Positions 16,244 to 23,962 of a stretch of 64,000 bases of DNA are shown here, piece after piece. A program made the position numbers and the translations under genes. The notes beneath the pieces were generated by a model that saw only the letters and a list, made by a program, of their open reading frames with translations, was not told where the DNA came from and did not search any database. This DNA is from Deinococcales bacterium (GTDB lineage: Bacteria; Deinococcota; Deinococci; Deinococcales; JAAFIG01): assembly GCA_013298595.1 (NCBI GenBank), contig JAAFIG010000001.1:249056-313055 (forward strand). The letters run 5' to 3'. Within the stretch, counting starts at the first letter, position 1. Each line of letters begins with the position of its first letter.

Positions 16244-16275
16244 GTTTAGCTTACTTTAATTAAAGTAAGCTAAAC
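16244..16275. other. Perfect 32-bp palindrome between cargo and partner gene
   Basis: A 16+16 perfect inverted repeat (arm GTTTAGCTTACTTTAA) lies 12 bp after the first gene's stop and 21 bp before the next start. There is no T tract, so it is not a plain terminator. It could stabilise or process the mRNA or lower partner expression. A hairpin of unrelated sequence but the same size sits at the same place in module 2. Confidence 0.85.
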
Positions 16276-16296
16276 CAAACACAAATGGAGTTAATT

Positions 16297-16878
16297 ATGT
16301 CGAAATACCTAGTTACAATTTTAGCATTTTCTTTAGGTGGAATTTTGAGTTTTTTATTTTTCGGTGGAGAAAAAACTATTATGGTAAAAGTTGAAAATAA
16401 TTTTTATCCTGTTAGTTTACAGGAAATTAAAAATATAGAATTTAAAAAAGATTATTCAATAAAATTAAATTATAAAAAAAGATCAGAAGAAATAAAAAGC
16501 TCAGATAGTATTAGAAAATTAGCTTTCGACTATTCAAAAAAAGTTTTTAATATCGAAAGTATTAATCCCGAAGAGAAATTACTATCTTCAAAAGCTGTAA
16601 TGATTTATTTAAAAACGAATGTGAAAATTCAAAACCTGACCAAAGTTTTAGTTTTTTCAAAAGATACTCAGAATAAAATCGAAGGAGATTATAAAGTTTT
16701 TAAAGATGGTTATTCCTTAGGATTTTGTCCAAAAATCCCCTATCCAGATGGGGAGTATGAAGTTTTAATAGAAAAAATTTGTTTTAAAGATAATCAATGT
16801 ATAAATAATCTTAAATTTAAATTTATGGTATCTGATTTAGCACAATCAAACCCCTTTGAGGCAAAATGTGAATTCTAA
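16297..16878 (+). CDS. AT-rich membrane-anchored partner protein, module 1
   Basis: The roughly 193-residue protein starts at ATG 16297 with a GGAG Shine-Dalgarno. It has one N-terminal membrane segment (Leu-Val-Thr-Ile-Leu-Ala-Phe, Leu-Phe-Phe-Gly-Gly). The Lys/Ile/Glu-rich extracytoplasmic part contains four Cys near the end (Gly-Phe-Cys-Pro, Ile-Cys-Phe-Lys-Asp-Asn-Gln-Cys, Lys-Cys-Glu-Phe). Base composition is far more AT-rich than the neighbourhood and no CTCGAG occurs. No family recognised. Position after a variable secreted protein suggests a partner or immunity protein. This is inference. Confidence 0.78.
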   Translation: MSKYLVTILAFSLGGILSFLFFGGEKTIMVKVENNFYPVSLQEIKNIEFKKDYSIKLNYKKRSEEIKSSDSIRKLAFDYSKKVFNIESINPEEKLLSSKAVMIYLKTNVKIQNLTKVLVFSKDTQNKIEGDYKVFKDGYSLGFCPKIPYPDGEYEVLIEKICFKDNQCINNLKFKFMVSDLAQSNPFEAKCEF

Positions 16879-16964
16879 ATTATCTTCTCTCTTTCTTTTA
16901 TATTTACATTAAGTTAAACAGACCTTGAAAAGAGCTTGAATGAAAGTTATTTCTTTTCACAATT

Positions 16965-17047
16965 TACATTCGGCTTCTTGGACTTTACTGAATGGTAAAC
17001 GCATCTTGTAATCTCGTCTCACAGACCTACAATTTACGCTCGAGAAA
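16965..17047 (+). pseudogene. Remnant of the TolC-like gene
   Basis: The bases match 22815-22905 inside the TolC-like gene (shared core GGTAAACGCATCTTG, then ATCTCGTCTC and CAGACCT). The copy carries a nonsense change (CAA to TAA) and small deletions. It shows that the first module once continued into the same export gene as the second. Confidence 0.8.
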
Positions 17048-18280
17048 TTACTTTTTTAGCCAATTTAGAGCTGCCTCAAGTTGTGTATCCCGACCTTGGG
17101 TTAACGCATCTAAATCAAGTGGTACAGCTTCATCTGGGATGACTCGAGGCGGTAACCATTTACCATCTAAATCTTGATACTTACCGTTTCCATAAAGTAG
17201 TTTCGCACCAGACTCATATTCTTTCACTGTTGCACTTGTTTCCATTGCCCCTACTGTTGCTTCGCCAAAAACTCTTGCCACACCATTAGTTTGTAACAAA
17301 TGAGCAAGCTGTTCCCCAGCACTATATGTATCAAAAGATACCAGAATAGCTACTTTGCCTTCAAATTTTGCTACTCGGTTTAAAGTCCCTTCGTACTCAC
17401 CTGTTTGGGTGGCATCATCTGCATTACGCCAAGAAATACCTTTTCCGTTAAACTCAAGAATCCAATGGATTCCATCTTTTGGTATAAGAATCCGACCTGG
17501 TTTTGGCATAAATGCCGCTGCCATTTTCATACTAGTCAAACTTGTACCTCCCGAGTTATTCCTGAGGTCGATTATAATATTCTTGATATTGTTTTCATTA
17601 GCTTTAGTGATTAAATCATGAAATGCTTGTTCTCTATACTCGTCTGTTTCTAACACTCGAATAACCATTGCATCTTCTTTGATTAATGAAACAATTGGAA
17701 GAAATGGTTTTGAATCTGTTGCACGTATCGAAAAAAATTTTCGTACTCCCGACCTTAAAACAGTCAATTGTGTTTCTAAAAAACTAACTTCCATTTTCCT
17801 AAGAATTTGACCAAGTTCGTTCGGCTTTCTCGGAAGACCATTGACCTCAATAATTTGGTCATTCACATTTAAACCAGCCCTTTGCGCGGGCGTATCTGGA
17901 TAAATGTACGTGATCAAAAATAATTTACTGTTCCCTGAGCCAAAAAACCCAAATCTACCAGATGGATTAGGAGATCCCAATGAATTATAGCCCCATAAAT
18001 TGTCATAAAAAACTAAATGAACGTCGTTAAACGAACTAAGCATTGTCTTTATAATCTTTTTTACATTTGCATAAGTGCACTCTATGGGCTTTTCACACAT
18101 TTGATTAAGCATTTTTCTATTTAGTGCAATTACCTGATCAATATTCACATTTTTAGGATTTACATATTCTTCTTGAAGAATCTTTGCGACAAAATTGAAC
18201 AATCGTTTACCATCCATATTTTGAGAGAAGACTATTCCAAAAAAGCTGAAAATCGCTCCAAGAAGAATACGTTTAAACAT
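17048..18280 (-). CDS. S41-family (C-terminal processing) peptidase
   Basis: The 410-residue protein has a signal peptide or anchor (to about residue 20). A PDZ domain lies at about 125-190 (Tyr-Pro-Asp-Thr-Pro-Ala-Gln-Arg-Ala-Gly-Leu-Asn-Val-Asn-Asp-Gln-Ile). The S41 core includes Ile-Ile-Asp-Leu-Arg-Asn-Asn-Ser-Gly-Gly near 240 and the nucleophile region Asp-Thr-Tyr-Ser-Ala-Gly-Glu-Gln near 317. Family members cut unstructured C-termini of periplasmic proteins. It carries only one CTCGAG in 1.2 kb, and it is convergent with module 1 and cotranscribed after the TPR/lipoprotein pair. A maturation role for the local secreted proteins is possible. Confidence 0.88.
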   Translation of the reverse strand: MFKRILLGAIFSFFGIVFSQNMDGKRLFNFVAKILQEEYVNPKNVNIDQVIALNRKMLNQMCEKPIECTYANVKKIIKTMLSSFNDVHLVFYDNLWGYNSLGSPNPSGRFGFFGSGNSKLFLITYIYPDTPAQRAGLNVNDQIIEVNGLPRKPNELGQILRKMEVSFLETQLTVLRSGVRKFFSIRATDSKPFLPIVSLIKEDAMVIRVLETDEYREQAFHDLITKANENNIKNIIIDLRNNSGGTSLTSMKMAAAFMPKPGRILIPKDGIHWILEFNGKGISWRNADDATQTGEYEGTLNRVAKFEGKVAILVSFDTYSAGEQLAHLLQTNGVARVFGEATVGAMETSATVKEYESGAKLLYGNGKYQDLDGKWLPPRVIPDEAVPLDLDALTQGRDTQLEAALNWLKK

Positions 18281-18307
18281 TAGACATAACCTCTATTTCA
18301 TTATAGT

Positions 18308-18526
18308 TTATCGGGGCATACAGCCATTTGTACTGCCACCACGAGGTTGTGGATCTGTTGGAACAAAAGGACCTGGTTGTATGTTTTGAAGTGTTACGGT
18401 TGAGCCGCATAGAGTAACTGTACTACCACCTTGGCTTTGTATTGTTTGATTCTGTTGAGGTTCTGGTGTGGTTCCACAACTCGCTAATACTATTGGAATA
18501 ACTAAGACTAACCATACTTTCTTCAT
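18308..18526 (-). CDS. 72-residue lipoprotein coupled to the TPR protein
   Basis: This small protein has a lipobox (Val-Leu-Ala-Ser-Cys, Cys at about 17) and a Gln/Pro/Thr/Gly-rich tail with Gln-Gly-Gly-Ser-Thr-Val-Thr-Leu-Cys-Gly and a final Gly-Cys-Met-Pro-Arg. Its ATG overlaps the stop of the TPR gene (ATGA), with the GGAGG inside that gene, so their translation is coupled. A TPR protein followed by an overlapping small exported peptide gene recalls Rap-Phr pairs. The lipidated signal or tail could be a signal source, but no homologue is recognised. Confidence 0.72.
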   Translation of the reverse strand: MKKVWLVLVIPIVLASCGTTPEPQQNQTIQSQGGSTVTLCGSTVTLQNIQPGPFVPTDPQPRGGSTNGCMPR

Positions 18527-20274
18527 ACATGACCTCCATGTGGTTCTACAACATGCCAGACATCTTTGATGCGGGCATTTCCGAAAAGCACCTTAGAAAT
18601 AATTTTCTCGAGTGCATTTAAGGCTGGAATTTGGGCAGTTTGTTGCAATTGTGGCAATAAACCAAAATTTCGGTACAGTTGCTGAGCAGCTTCTTGCAAC
18701 GTTTCACGCTGCTTTGGTAATTCATCGGCTGCCTCGAGTAATGCAACAATTAAACGAGCTGGTGGTACTGGGTCAAACCAAAACATATTTGCGCCATACG
18801 GACGTTTTAAACACATTGTAAATGCCTCGAGTTGTCCGCCACCCATTCGACTTAGAAAAATAGGGATTGCAAAACTAGCCAGTGTAAACTCGGCTGCTTG
18901 TAATGGACGTAAACCTGTTTGACCATATACACCAATAGGTCGGGCATTTAAGTTAAGAATGGCACTTTGTCCAGCAGCAATAACAATTTCTGGAACATTA
19001 CCTAAAACACTTAGGCAAGCCAAAGCATATGGTGTGAACAACTGTAAAGCATCAACAATTTGGCGCAGCACATGGATTTCAACGGCACTTAGTACATGTT
19101 GCAACTCGAGGGCAATATCAAGTAAATCTGTGCGTTGCACCTGCGAAGAATTAATTCGCAAAACAGCCTCGAGTTTTGTTGTTAAACCAAGAATTCGTGC
19201 CCATTGGGGATAATTTTCTAATTGACTAATTGTTGGTAAATTAGGTAAAACAAGTCCATAATCACCTGCTCTTAACGAGCACAACGCGTTGAGTATTCTC
19301 TCAAACCCAGCTCGCCACGTATTTGGGTTATAAGCGAAATCACTAGAAACCAAACGGGCATTTCGGAAAGCTGTTTGACGTTCATCAGTCTGTAAATTAG
19401 CTGTAAACGCTTTGGTTAAGTACTGATACGTTTTTGCTAATGAAGCAGTTCTATTTGTTACTAAATGAATAGGAATATTTTCTTGTATCACAAGTAAAGT
19501 TAATAATTGGTATGTCTGCAAATGGGCTTTAAGATCGTTTGTTGCATCTGTTTGCTCCGCTGAAATCTGCAAAACACCTGTAAAGTCGCCTTCAAAAAGC
19601 AACGCTTGTGCAATACTTACAGCACCCTGAAAACGAAACGGAAAGTTATTAGGGTCTTTTTGTAACTCACTCATCATAGCAAGAGCGGATTTTGATTTTC
19701 CAAGACAATGTAAACACATTGCCACTAAACTTCTTGCACTATAAATCGTAGTTTGCAAACCAACAATTGGGGCAAGCATTGCCATTTTGCTGGCGTACAG
19801 ATGTGCTAGTTCATAATCCTCTACAACTAAATAGGCTTCGCTGAGTATCAAATATACTCGCATTTCAAGTTCAAGTGCTAAAGCATTACGTTTTGGTAAT
19901 GCCTCTATTTGTTCGAGGATATGTTTTACTGTGGGAATTGCTGTTTGGACTGTAATTGGAGCTTGTGCATCACTTGAAAAACTTTTGCGAATTGTTAAAA
20001 ACGCTGCTTGATAACGTCCAAATAATTGTATCACTTTATCTTCTGCCAGCAGCAATTGCCCAGCCAATTGATATGCCATATCGAATTTATCAGGTTCCAC
20101 ACCTAAAATCAGGGTGGCGCGGAGCAAGCCAATTTCGGTTTCTGTTGCAATCAAATACTCTGCAAGCACCGACCTCGAGACACCTTGTATTTGCAAACTG
20201 TTATTGCGCCATGTTTCGTAAGCACTGGCAACAGCTAAATCTGGGAGTGGTGGTATGGGTTGGCTTAGTGTCAT
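18523..20274 (-). CDS. TPR-like helical repeat protein, possible peptide receptor
   Basis: The 583-residue protein is almost entirely helical with TPR-like repeats (for example Leu-Gly-Lys-Ser-Lys-Ser-Ala-Leu-Ala-Met, Ala-Tyr-Leu-Val-Val-Glu-Asp-Tyr-Glu-Leu-Ala-His). No signal peptide, HTH or enzymatic motif is visible; the C-terminal 130 residues are Leu/Ala-rich. It is divergent from the LuxR-type gene across a 403-bp control region and coupled to a small lipoprotein. It may act as a cytoplasmic sensor for the locus; this is contextual. It contains six CTCGAG sites, so it is an older resident than the partner genes. Confidence 0.72.
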   Translation of the reverse strand: MTLSQPIPPLPDLAVASAYETWRNNSLQIQGVSRSVLAEYLIATETEIGLLRATLILGVEPDKFDMAYQLAGQLLLAEDKVIQLFGRYQAAFLTIRKSFSSDAQAPITVQTAIPTVKHILEQIEALPKRNALALELEMRVYLILSEAYLVVEDYELAHLYASKMAMLAPIVGLQTTIYSARSLVAMCLHCLGKSKSALAMMSELQKDPNNFPFRFQGAVSIAQALLFEGDFTGVLQISAEQTDATNDLKAHLQTYQLLTLLVIQENIPIHLVTNRTASLAKTYQYLTKAFTANLQTDERQTAFRNARLVSSDFAYNPNTWRAGFERILNALCSLRAGDYGLVLPNLPTISQLENYPQWARILGLTTKLEAVLRINSSQVQRTDLLDIALELQHVLSAVEIHVLRQIVDALQLFTPYALACLSVLGNVPEIVIAAGQSAILNLNARPIGVYGQTGLRPLQAAEFTLASFAIPIFLSRMGGGQLEAFTMCLKRPYGANMFWFDPVPPARLIVALLEAADELPKQRETLQEAAQQLYRNFGLLPQLQQTAQIPALNALEKIISKVLFGNARIKDVWHVVEPHGGHV

Positions 20275-20677
20275 ATGGTTTGGCTTTCTTGGTGTTTTTA
20301 CTACTGCATTAACGTAACCTGAATTTTCATTTTTGCCGCGACAGTTCTGCGACAGTTTGCAAGCCAGAAAAATAATAACTCTTTCAGAAAGGCTTAAATA
20401 GATTATTTTACACTCGAGTTCACGTTCGGAACTATTTTAAGTTAGCAACAAAAAACCATATTTTTTCAGGCATTTATTGCAGCATTTACAACCATTAACA
20501 AAACACGCAATGATAAACCCAAAAAAACCGTCGCAAAACCGTCGCTCATAAAAAATAAACGTACCGTATTCTTAGTACAACCAATACAAATTGGTACGAA
20601 ACAAAAAAAGAAATACCCAATTTAAGGTACGACAAAAAGAAACTTCGCTCGTAAAATCTCAATCACGGGAGGCATTT
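20275..20677. promoter_or_regulatory. Divergent control region with 11-bp-period repeats
   Basis: The 403-bp spacer separates the TPR gene from the LuxR-type gene. GCGACAGTT occurs twice at 20338-20346 and 20349-20357, and AACCGTCGC (nearly its reverse complement) twice at 20526-20534 and 20537-20545. Both pairs have an 11-bp period, one helical turn, as in SARP/BTAD operators. A third element, GTACC...GGTACG, occurs at 20562-20620 near the LuxR-type start. These are candidate sites for the BTAD and LuxR-type regulators. Confidence 0.55.
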
Positions 20678-20917
20678 ATGATCAATACGCCCACAGTAAA
20701 ACTCACCACTCGAGAACTCGAAACACTCCACCGAGTCGCCCAAGGATTCAGCGATGTTGAAATATCAAAGCAACTAGGCAACAAAGCAGGCACTGTTCGG
20801 AACACACTCGGCACTATTCGCTTAAAATTATCTGCGTACACCAACAAACCCCTGAATAAACGCGTGAACTTAACCACTTTTTACCTCGAGAATTTAGCCA
20901 TTCGCAACCAAGACTAG
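20678..20917 (+). CDS. Small LuxR-type (GerE) helix-turn-helix protein
   Basis: The 79-residue protein starts at ATG 20678 with a GGGAGG Shine-Dalgarno. It is a stand-alone LuxR/GerE DNA-binding domain: Leu-Thr-Thr-Arg-Glu-Leu-Glu-Thr-Leu, Ala-Gln-Gly-Phe-Ser-Asp-Val-Glu-Ile-Ser, then Lys-Ala-Gly-Thr-Val-Arg-Asn. There is no sensory domain. It is first in the module 2 operon and its 3' end is inside the duplicated segment, so module 1 has lost it. Likely a local regulator acting with another sensor. Confidence 0.85.
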   Translation: MINTPTVKLTTRELETLHRVAQGFSDVEISKQLGNKAGTVRNTLGTIRLKLSAYTNKPLNKRVNLTTFYLENLAIRNQD

Positions 20918-21246
20918 AATTTTGTCATAGTACATTTATCATATGCAGTTTGTAACTCGGCAAAACACCAAACCCATGCAACAATACACGCATCAACTCG
21001 AGTTGAAATCCCAAGAAGTAAAAGAGGTAACAATGAAGTTTTTGTCTCGAGCAACAAGAATTCTACTAGCAACAATGGTTGCTTCCCAAGGTGCAATGCT
21101 TGTTCCTGCAATGGCAGCCAGCCAAGGCAAGCAATTAGCGGTGAAAGCTATTGGAATGGCTGAACTGAAAAGCGAATTTGGAGCAGGTGGCGGCGGCGGC
21201 GGGAGTGGTGGCGGCGGACCAGTTGTAGTTGACCCAGGCGAGGCTG
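20884..21246 (+). repeat. Duplicated segment, copy 2: leader plus conserved N-terminus
   Basis: Near-identical partner of 15361-15715. It includes the 115-bp leader (20918-21032), whose sequence is as conserved as the coding part, implying a functional untranslated region. Confidence 0.88.
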
Positions 21247-21686
21247 GTGGTAGTTGTACAATATATGATGGCTCTTGTAGTCTTGAAATGTATTCATCAA
21301 CAATTGGTGACCTTGTACAATCACAAACTGCCAATGGTGCTTATTCTGGTCAGCAACTTGTGAATGATTCTGCTGTTTTTTCAAAGGTCATCCAAAAAAC
21401 TTTTTCAGACGGTTGTCGCTTGACCCTTTCTGGTTCAGTTGGTGTATCAGTACCTGCTGGAGTTGGAATTGGTGTAGAAAGACCATGCAGTGATGTGCAA
21501 GTTGTTTCAAAAGAATTGCCTCGATTAGGGCGTGCAAATATCTATTATAACGAGTGGACATCCACGTATAAAGAGTATCTGATGTTCAAATGGATACGTA
21601 ATAATGTGAGCGCTGGATATGCTGGTATGAGAACTGATAGTAAGCGAAAAGTTGAACGCGTCTACTATGCTGGACCAAATCTTTAA
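21033..21686 (+). CDS. Secreted Gly-rich protein with variable C-terminus, module 2
   Basis: The 217-residue protein shares the signal peptide, the Met-Ala-Glu-Leu-Lys-Ser-Glu-Phe-Gly-Ala leader-like segment and the Gly/Ser linker with the protein at 15503, then diverges after Val-Asp-Pro-Gly. The unique part has four Cys (Ser-Cys-Thr-Ile, Gly-Ser-Cys-Ser, Asp-Gly-Cys-Arg, Arg-Pro-Cys-Ser), beta-like strands (Ser-Gly-Ser-Val-Gly-Val-Ser-Val) and a basic end. No known toxin or adhesin motif is recognised. It is followed by its own AT-rich partner gene. Conserved export part plus swapped C-terminus is the pattern of polymorphic effectors or antigenic proteins. Confidence 0.82.
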   Translation: MKFLSRATRILLATMVASQGAMLVPAMAASQGKQLAVKAIGMAELKSEFGAGGGGGGSGGGGPVVVDPGEAGGSCTIYDGSCSLEMYSSTIGDLVQSQTANGAYSGQQLVNDSAVFSKVIQKTFSDGCRLTLSGSVGVSVPAGVGIGVERPCSDVQVVSKELPRLGRANIYYNEWTSTYKEYLMFKWIRNNVSAGYAGMRTDSKRKVERVYYAGPNL

Positions 21687-21700
21687 ACAATTGTAGTTTC

Positions 21701-21733
21701 GTTACCGTTATTCATAGTATGAATAACGGTAAC
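21701..21733. other. Hairpin between cargo and partner gene, module 2
   Basis: Perfect 15-bp arms (GTTACCGTTATTCAT and its complement) with a 3-nt loop lie 14 bp after the secreted-protein stop and 14 bp before the next start. The size and position equal those of the 16244-16275 palindrome, but the sequence is unrelated. No T tract follows. Confidence 0.85.
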
Positions 21734-21747
21734 ACAAAGGGTTTATT

Positions 21748-22536
21748 ATGAAAAAAATTGTTTTGTTTTTATTATTTTTATTTATGAGTCTTTGTCTTGC
21801 TAGTACAGATAAGTATATAAAAATTAATGGAAAAAACTATTCAAAAATTGGCTACGTTAGTTTAGATTTAATTCCGCAAAATAATAAAATCGATTTTATA
21901 AATTTAGGTTTTCAGAAGCCTTTATTAGTATCTAAATGCAGTACATCTATAAAAATAGATAAATTGACAAAAAACACAATTTCTTTTTCTTTTTCCAGAG
22001 GGAAAAATGAAAAATGCCTATTTTATCTAAAAGAAAAAACTCAAAAAATCGAAATTAACTTAAATATTACACATGTCGTCGGTTTATTTAAAAATTGCCA
22101 ACTAACCCCTCAATTTGAAGTAGGTTCAGTATCTACTAATCATATTAAAAAATACTATCCAGAAATAAATTTTTTATCTCAAGATTCGTTATCTGTTCGT
22201 TCTATTATAAATTACTATGATTTTACTGAAAAAGTAACCAATTTAACTTATTATTTTGACAATTATTTAAGTCCATTATTCATCTACGGACAGTTTGCAA
22301 ATTATGAATACCCTATTGGGTTTAACGCAAAATATATTTCAAGAAAACTTCCCAGTACTGGTGAAAAATCTACAACATTGGGTGTAATTCACCCTTCAGG
22401 TTTTTTTGCTAGAAGAGATTTAAGTACAGGAGGTGAATTTTACTTTGTACCAAATGCTTTTAGTAAAGGAATCTTTTTTACAAATAGCAAGAATGAACGC
22501 TGTGTTGAATTTCAACGTTTTTCTTCTGGACGATAA
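21748..22536 (+). CDS. AT-rich exported partner protein, module 2
   Basis: The 262-residue protein has a cleavable signal peptide (Leu-Phe-Leu-Leu-Phe-Leu-Phe-Met-Ser-Leu-Cys-Leu-Ala-Ser) and a Lys/Ile/Asn/Tyr-rich, probably beta-structured extracytoplasmic part with several Cys. Start ATG 21748 is weakly preceded by AAAGGG. It is unrelated in sequence to the partner in module 1 yet occupies the same slot. It has strong AT bias and no CTCGAG. Function unknown; a cognate binding or immunity role toward the preceding secreted protein is the simplest idea. Confidence 0.78.
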   Translation: MKKIVLFLLFLFMSLCLASTDKYIKINGKNYSKIGYVSLDLIPQNNKIDFINLGFQKPLLVSKCSTSIKIDKLTKNTISFSFSRGKNEKCLFYLKEKTQKIEINLNITHVVGLFKNCQLTPQFEVGSVSTNHIKKYYPEINFLSQDSLSVRSIINYYDFTEKVTNLTYYFDNYLSPLFIYGQFANYEYPIGFNAKYISRKLPSTGEKSTTLGVIHPSGFFARRDLSTGGEFYFVPNAFSKGIFFTNSKNERCVEFQRFSSGR

Positions 22537-22579
22537 CCCAAATCCTTGACCTATTTCGCAAAATTTACAAAGGATATAT

Positions 22580-23884
22580 ATGCTCAAATACTTTATTATT
22601 TTGTTATTCCTGATTTTTGGATATTCGGATGCTTTAGTTCACTCTGATATAGAGATAGCATTTGAAAAAAATTATGAACCATCTCAGTTCAGTACACAAA
22701 ATATAAACCAAGCATTTTCTGGTCTCGAAGATGCAAATATTGCTTACCTTCCTCGAGTAGGTCTAACCGAAACTCTAAACAGCTCGAATTTCCAAACGCC
22801 TAGTTTACAAATCACATTCAACACTGCTTGGACTCTAATAGATGGTAAACGCATCTTGCAATCTCGTCTCGCAGACCTGCAATTGCAATTTGCTACGCTC
22901 GAGAAAACCCTCGAGAAATCCAATGCTCTGCTTAATCTTCGTCAGTACGTGCAAGCTTTGAATACGTACGAACTGGGTATTACTTTGCTGCGTTCCCTCG
23001 AGTCGGATATTCGTAAGCAACGCCCGCTCTGGACTGTAGAAACTCCCGCGAAGCAATTTGCTCCGAATGAAATTGATTCTTACACTAAGTTCCTCGAGTT
23101 TATTGATACCCGTAAATCGCTCGAGGTGCAAGCGGAGCGTTTGCGTAAACAACTTGTAAAATGGACGAAACTGCCTGCTGCCGATCTTGCCGAGGGTAAA
23201 ATTGTTTTCCCTGGTGATCCAATTTTGCCTAGTTCGGTTTTGGATGTATCCGCTTGTGTTGAACAAAGTGCTAATGTTGTGCGTTCCAAATTACGACTCG
23301 AGCAAGAAAAAGTTTTTGAGGCTTTACGAAATGATGCTTCGCCGACGTTAACAGTCAGTGGTCAGGTTGGTGTGACTACGGCTGCGCCAATTGGTCAGTC
23401 CCCTGTTTCGGCTCAGGTTTCTTTAACCCTGAATATTCCACTTCCTAGCACTGGGGCTGTGACTGGTGGCGCTTCGGCAACAGTTTCTCCTACGGGTGCT
23501 TCGCAAACCGCGAATCTCTCTTTTCCTAATCAGTTTCGTCAGGCAGACCCGCAAGGTGTGAAATGGGCAGAGAAAAACGTAGCCGATACTCGAGAAGCCA
23601 CCACCGATGACATTCTCGAGGCACTGCGTTCTCGGGAGAACTTAAAAAACAATGTTTTGCTGGCTAAGCAACGGCTCGAGTGGGGTGAACGTTCGCTGCG
23701 TGAAGCAACAAGTGCGGATGCTCTGGCAAAAATCAATGCGCGTTTTTCACTCATGGGTTTAAAAATTCGTGGTGCTTACGATCACTTAAATTTGCAATTA
23801 AATTCGTTATCTCTGGCAAATACCTGCAATCTTAAATTCTCTTATGCCCCTCGAGACGCTGTGTTTACTGTGGTGAAACAGTAA
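22580..23884 (+). CDS. TolC-like outer-membrane export protein
   Basis: The 434-residue protein has a signal peptide and two long heptad-rich helical regions (about 80-225 and 325-410). A Thr/Ser/Val-rich beta region between them (Thr-Val-Ser-Gly-Gln-Val-Gly-Val-Thr, Gln-Val-Ser-Leu-Thr-Leu-Asn-Ile-Pro-Leu) and a short N-terminal strand complete the helix-strand-helix layout of TolC/outer-membrane efflux proteins. No ABC or membrane-fusion partner is adjacent. The first 170 bp are AT-rich and free of CTCGAG; the rest is dense in it, so the 5' end may be recombinant. A decayed copy exists at 16965. Confidence 0.62.
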   Translation: MLKYFIILLFLIFGYSDALVHSDIEIAFEKNYEPSQFSTQNINQAFSGLEDANIAYLPRVGLTETLNSSNFQTPSLQITFNTAWTLIDGKRILQSRLADLQLQFATLEKTLEKSNALLNLRQYVQALNTYELGITLLRSLESDIRKQRPLWTVETPAKQFAPNEIDSYTKFLEFIDTRKSLEVQAERLRKQLVKWTKLPAADLAEGKIVFPGDPILPSSVLDVSACVEQSANVVRSKLRLEQEKVFEALRNDASPTLTVSGQVGVTTAAPIGQSPVSAQVSLTLNIPLPSTGAVTGGASATVSPTGASQTANLSFPNQFRQADPQGVKWAEKNVADTREATTDDILEALRSRENLKNNVLLAKQRLEWGERSLREATSADALAKINARFSLMGLKIRGAYDHLNLQLNSLSLANTCNLKFSYAPRDAVFTVVKQ

Positions 23885-23962
23885 AGTCAAAACGATTTTT
23901 CAGATCACAACTCATCCCGAGTTACACATCATTCAAAGCCAGAAGCTTTGTCAGGAGTTCTT

